DNA of 6,546 nucleotides. Source: Pseudomonadota bacterium. Its GTDB lineage: Bacteria > Bdellovibrionota > Bacteriovoracia > Bacteriovoracales > Bacteriovoracaceae. The position numbers were made by a program, and so were the translations under genes. This document shows, piece by piece, positions 4,840 to 6,546 of the stretch (position 1 is its first letter; each line of letters opens with the position of its first letter). The stretch is taken from assembly GCA_021299675.1 (NCBI GenBank), contig JAJTIF010000395.1:1-6546 (forward strand), read 5' to 3'. Below the pieces are notes generated by a model that was not told the origin of the DNA, did not search any database, and was given only the letters and a program-made list of their open reading frames with translations.

Positions 4840-5880
4840 ATGGAAAAAAAGATTTATATACTACTTCTATTGATAACTCTTGGCTGTACGACAAGTAGAG
4901 CCCCAGATAAGCAATATGATTGGCTTGCTTATAAGCAAAGCAATCCCCATGAATATTTTGAAACTAGGCCTATTTTAGGAAATAAATTAAGTGATCGGTT
5001 TGTAGAATTAACGGAAGATGACATTGCTGACCTTAGGTTGATGGCCTCAGGTGAAATGTCTAAGCATCTTAAATCTAATGTAATCTCTGTTAGTGCTTCA
5101 AATGAAAAATTCTCTTGGTTTAAAAATGAAATTGATAGCATCCCAAGTGAGATTCAAGAACTACTCTTGAAGAGAGTTCATGGATGGAGCTTAGTTGAAA
5201 ATCTTGGAGCTTCAGGGACCATTTTAGGTTTAAGGAATGATTATCATTATTACGAAAAGGGAATTGTATTAATTGACATCTCTATCTTTAGAAAGACATA
5301 TGAGGAACGATGTACCTATAGAGAATCAACAGCATATCAGCTTAAAGAAAATGAAAATGTAAGTTGTAATTATGAAGGATCAAATATTTCTTTTGCAAAG
5401 ACGATCTTCTATCATGAAGCTGGTCATCTATTTGATAATCTTAACCCTATGAGCACAAAAAAGATGGCTGCATCTAATCATCAGTTGTTTCCATTCAATA
5501 GACGTAGTTGGGTTGAGCATGATCATGAAAAATTTAAAACTAAGTCAAAGTTTGACGACTTGATACCAAATAGAAATGAGCTAAAGTATTACTCTGCGGA
5601 TTTTACGACAAAGATTCCGAGTAATAAGTTAGATGAAAATCTAAGTGGGTGGGAGAAATCTAATTTTTTTACATTGTACTCAATGACCAACCCAATTGAA
5701 GATTGGGCTGAGTCTTTTACTCATTATCTGATATCAAAATATCATAATGGAAAATATGTCGTTAGATATAAAGATTCTCTTGGAAAGACGAAAAAATATG
5801 AATCATGCACAAAGGCAGATTGTACAACAAAGTTTAGGCTAATCGAAACATACATCAAGAATATTGATTTGTTTATCTAG
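4840..5880 (+). CDS. Putative lipoprotein zinc metallopeptidase, anthrax-lethal-factor-like (clan MA) active site
   Basis: From the ATG at 4840 the protein has 346 residues. MEKKIYILLLLITLGC is a lipoprotein-like signal peptide, with Cys16 as the lipidation site (the -3 residue is Thr, slightly off consensus). HEAGH at 192-196 supplies two zinc-binding histidines and the catalytic Glu193. Further on, YSMTNPIEDWAE (280-291) offers Tyr280 and Glu287 exactly seven residues apart. The same spacing holds for Tyr728/Glu735 in anthrax lethal factor and Tyr178/Glu185 in the Pro-Pro endopeptidase PPEP-1, where Glu is the third zinc ligand and Tyr stabilises the transition state. The gap from HEAGH to Glu287 is about 45 residues longer than in lethal factor, suggesting an insertion. 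Cys158/176 and Cys323/328 may be disulfides. Substrate unknown; likely membrane-anchored outside the cytoplasm. Strongly AT-rich compared with its neighbours. An ATG at 4780 is an alternative start. Confidence 0.72.
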   Translation: MEKKIYILLLLITLGCTTSRAPDKQYDWLAYKQSNPHEYFETRPILGNKLSDRFVELTEDDIADLRLMASGEMSKHLKSNVISVSASNEKFSWFKNEIDSIPSEIQELLLKRVHGWSLVENLGASGTILGLRNDYHYYEKGIVLIDISIFRKTYEERCTYRESTAYQLKENENVSCNYEGSNISFAKTIFYHEAGHLFDNLNPMSTKKMAASNHQLFPFNRRSWVEHDHEKFKTKSKFDDLIPNRNELKYYSADFTTKIPSNKLDENLSGWEKSNFFTLYSMTNPIEDWAESFTHYLISKYHNGKYVVRYKDSLGKTKKYESCTKADCTTKFRLIETYIKNIDLFI

Positions 5881-5897
5881 GCCTCCCTAAGGACAAA

Positions 5898-6546
5898 ATG
5901 AATTACTACAACCAACACCTTGAGATGTTTAAACTTCTCACCCATGAGGGAGACGGAGTGCTCTCGACCATCTCGCTCGATGTGCCAGGATACCCCTTCG
6001 GCTCTGTGACTCCCTACTGCCTGGATCGCAACTTTATCCCTAACATCCTGATCAGCTCCATCGCTCAGCACACTAAGAACATAAAGGCTGACCCCAAAGT
6101 CTCTTTGCTTATCAGCGAGACTGGGACTCAGACGAACAAACAGGCCCTGAGCCGCCTGACCTATATCGGAGAGGCCCAGAGAGTTGAAGACGATGGAGAT
6201 ATCAAAAAAAGATACATAAGCTATTTCCCTGCAGCGGCAACTTATTTTAAAACCCACGACTTCGCTTTTTATCGCATCAACCCGGTGAGACTGCGCTTTA
6301 TTGGCGGATTTGGAAAGATCTATTGGATTGAGAAGACAGATCTTTCTGTGCAAAACATCTTCCCCGTGGATGATGAGCTTAAAATCGTCGAGCACATGAA
6401 TCAGGACCACAGGCATAATCTCAAAGACTATGTGCGCTTTTATTTGGGACTAGAGAGTATGGAAGGGGATGCGCTCAGGATGACAGGACTGGATCAATTT
6501 GGATTTGATCTATCTCTTAATGAGGTTAAACACCGGATCGATTTCA
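5898..6546 (+). CDS. HugZ-type pyridoxamine 5'-phosphate oxidase-like / DUF2470 protein, 3' end outside window
   Basis: Open from the ATG at 5898 to the window edge, giving 216 residues; AAGGA (5889-5893) precedes it. The N-terminal half is a PNPOx-like split-barrel domain: STISLDVPGYPFGSV at 23-37, then a hydrophobic strand with HTKNIKADPKVSLLI at 58-72 and FIGGFGKIYWI at 134-144, a typical end of the barrel. HMNQDHRHNL at 166-175 begins a DUF2470 domain, as in HugZ heme-utilisation proteins. HugZ members bind heme and some cleave it to release iron; other split-barrel relatives are flavin-dependent reductases, so the substrate is not settled. No signal peptide, so cytoplasmic. It starts 17 nt after the metalloprotease stop, but GC is higher there, so sharing an operon is possible and shared function is doubtful. 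Confidence 0.82.
   Translation, partial: MNYYNQHLEMFKLLTHEGDGVLSTISLDVPGYPFGSVTPYCLDRNFIPNILISSIAQHTKNIKADPKVSLLISETGTQTNKQALSRLTYIGEAQRVEDDGDIKKRYISYFPAAATYFKTHDFAFYRINPVRLRFIGGFGKIYWIEKTDLSVQNIFPVDDELKIVEHMNQDHRHNLKDYVRFYLGLESMEGDALRMTGLDQFGFDLSLNEVKHRIDF

Noticed and set aside
5877..6416. Long - strand open frame (179 codons) opposite the HugZ-type gene
   Set aside because: The + strand frame has recognisable split-barrel and DUF2470 motifs and a ribosome binding site; the antisense frame has none and reflects codon bias.
1..6546. CRISPR arrays, tRNA or rRNA genes, insertion sequences with terminal repeats
   Set aside because: No regularly spaced direct repeats, cloverleaf-like segments, rRNA-like sequence or transposase frames were seen in reading the window.

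Overview
The window is bacterial chromosome with densely packed genes. Its content suggests a Gram-negative, envelope-rich proteobacterium, possibly a Bdellovibrio-like member of the Bdellovibrionota. The reasons are several small secreted proteins, a secreted L,D-transpeptidase, a secreted transglutaminase-like protein, a lipoprotein metalloprotease and moderate GC content. This taxonomic guess is low confidence, because no rRNA or marker gene is present.

Left part (1-1796, + strand): the 3' end of an HTH-domain gene that looks truncated or internally deleted, then a complete hipBA type II toxin-antitoxin operon. The 150-bp leader of hipBA holds a plausible sigma70-type promoter. It is flanked by two good copies of a GTATAC/GGATAC inverted-repeat operator, with a weaker copy halfway between them. 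The best copies lie upstream of the -35 box and directly over the ribosome binding site. HipB and HipA overlap by 4 bp, and HipA keeps all the catalytic residues that can be checked.

Middle part (1848-3374, - strand): a compact three-gene operon whose products all carry signal peptides. In transcription order these are an L,D-transpeptidase (YkuD-type), a six-cysteine 125-aa protein and a two-cysteine 98-aa protein. The last two genes share one base (TAATG). All three products should act in the periplasm or outside the cell. The two small proteins match no family I recognise.

Right part (3523-6546, + strand): a secreted transglutaminase-like protein divergent from the transpeptidase operon, then a strikingly AT-rich pair (a 118-aa unknown protein and a lipoprotein zincin with anthrax-lethal-factor-like HExxH...Y-x6-E spacing), then a HugZ-type split-barrel flavin/heme protein cut by the window edge. 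The 148-bp intergenic region between transpeptidase and transglutaminase contains a perfect TTCACA-GT-TGTGAA palindrome. The -35 boxes of both predicted divergent promoters fall in or at its edge, so the two envelope-acting enzymes may be co-regulated.

The most interesting items are the spaced operator array of hipBA, the transpeptidase plus cysteine-rich small-protein operon, and the AT-rich metalloprotease pair.
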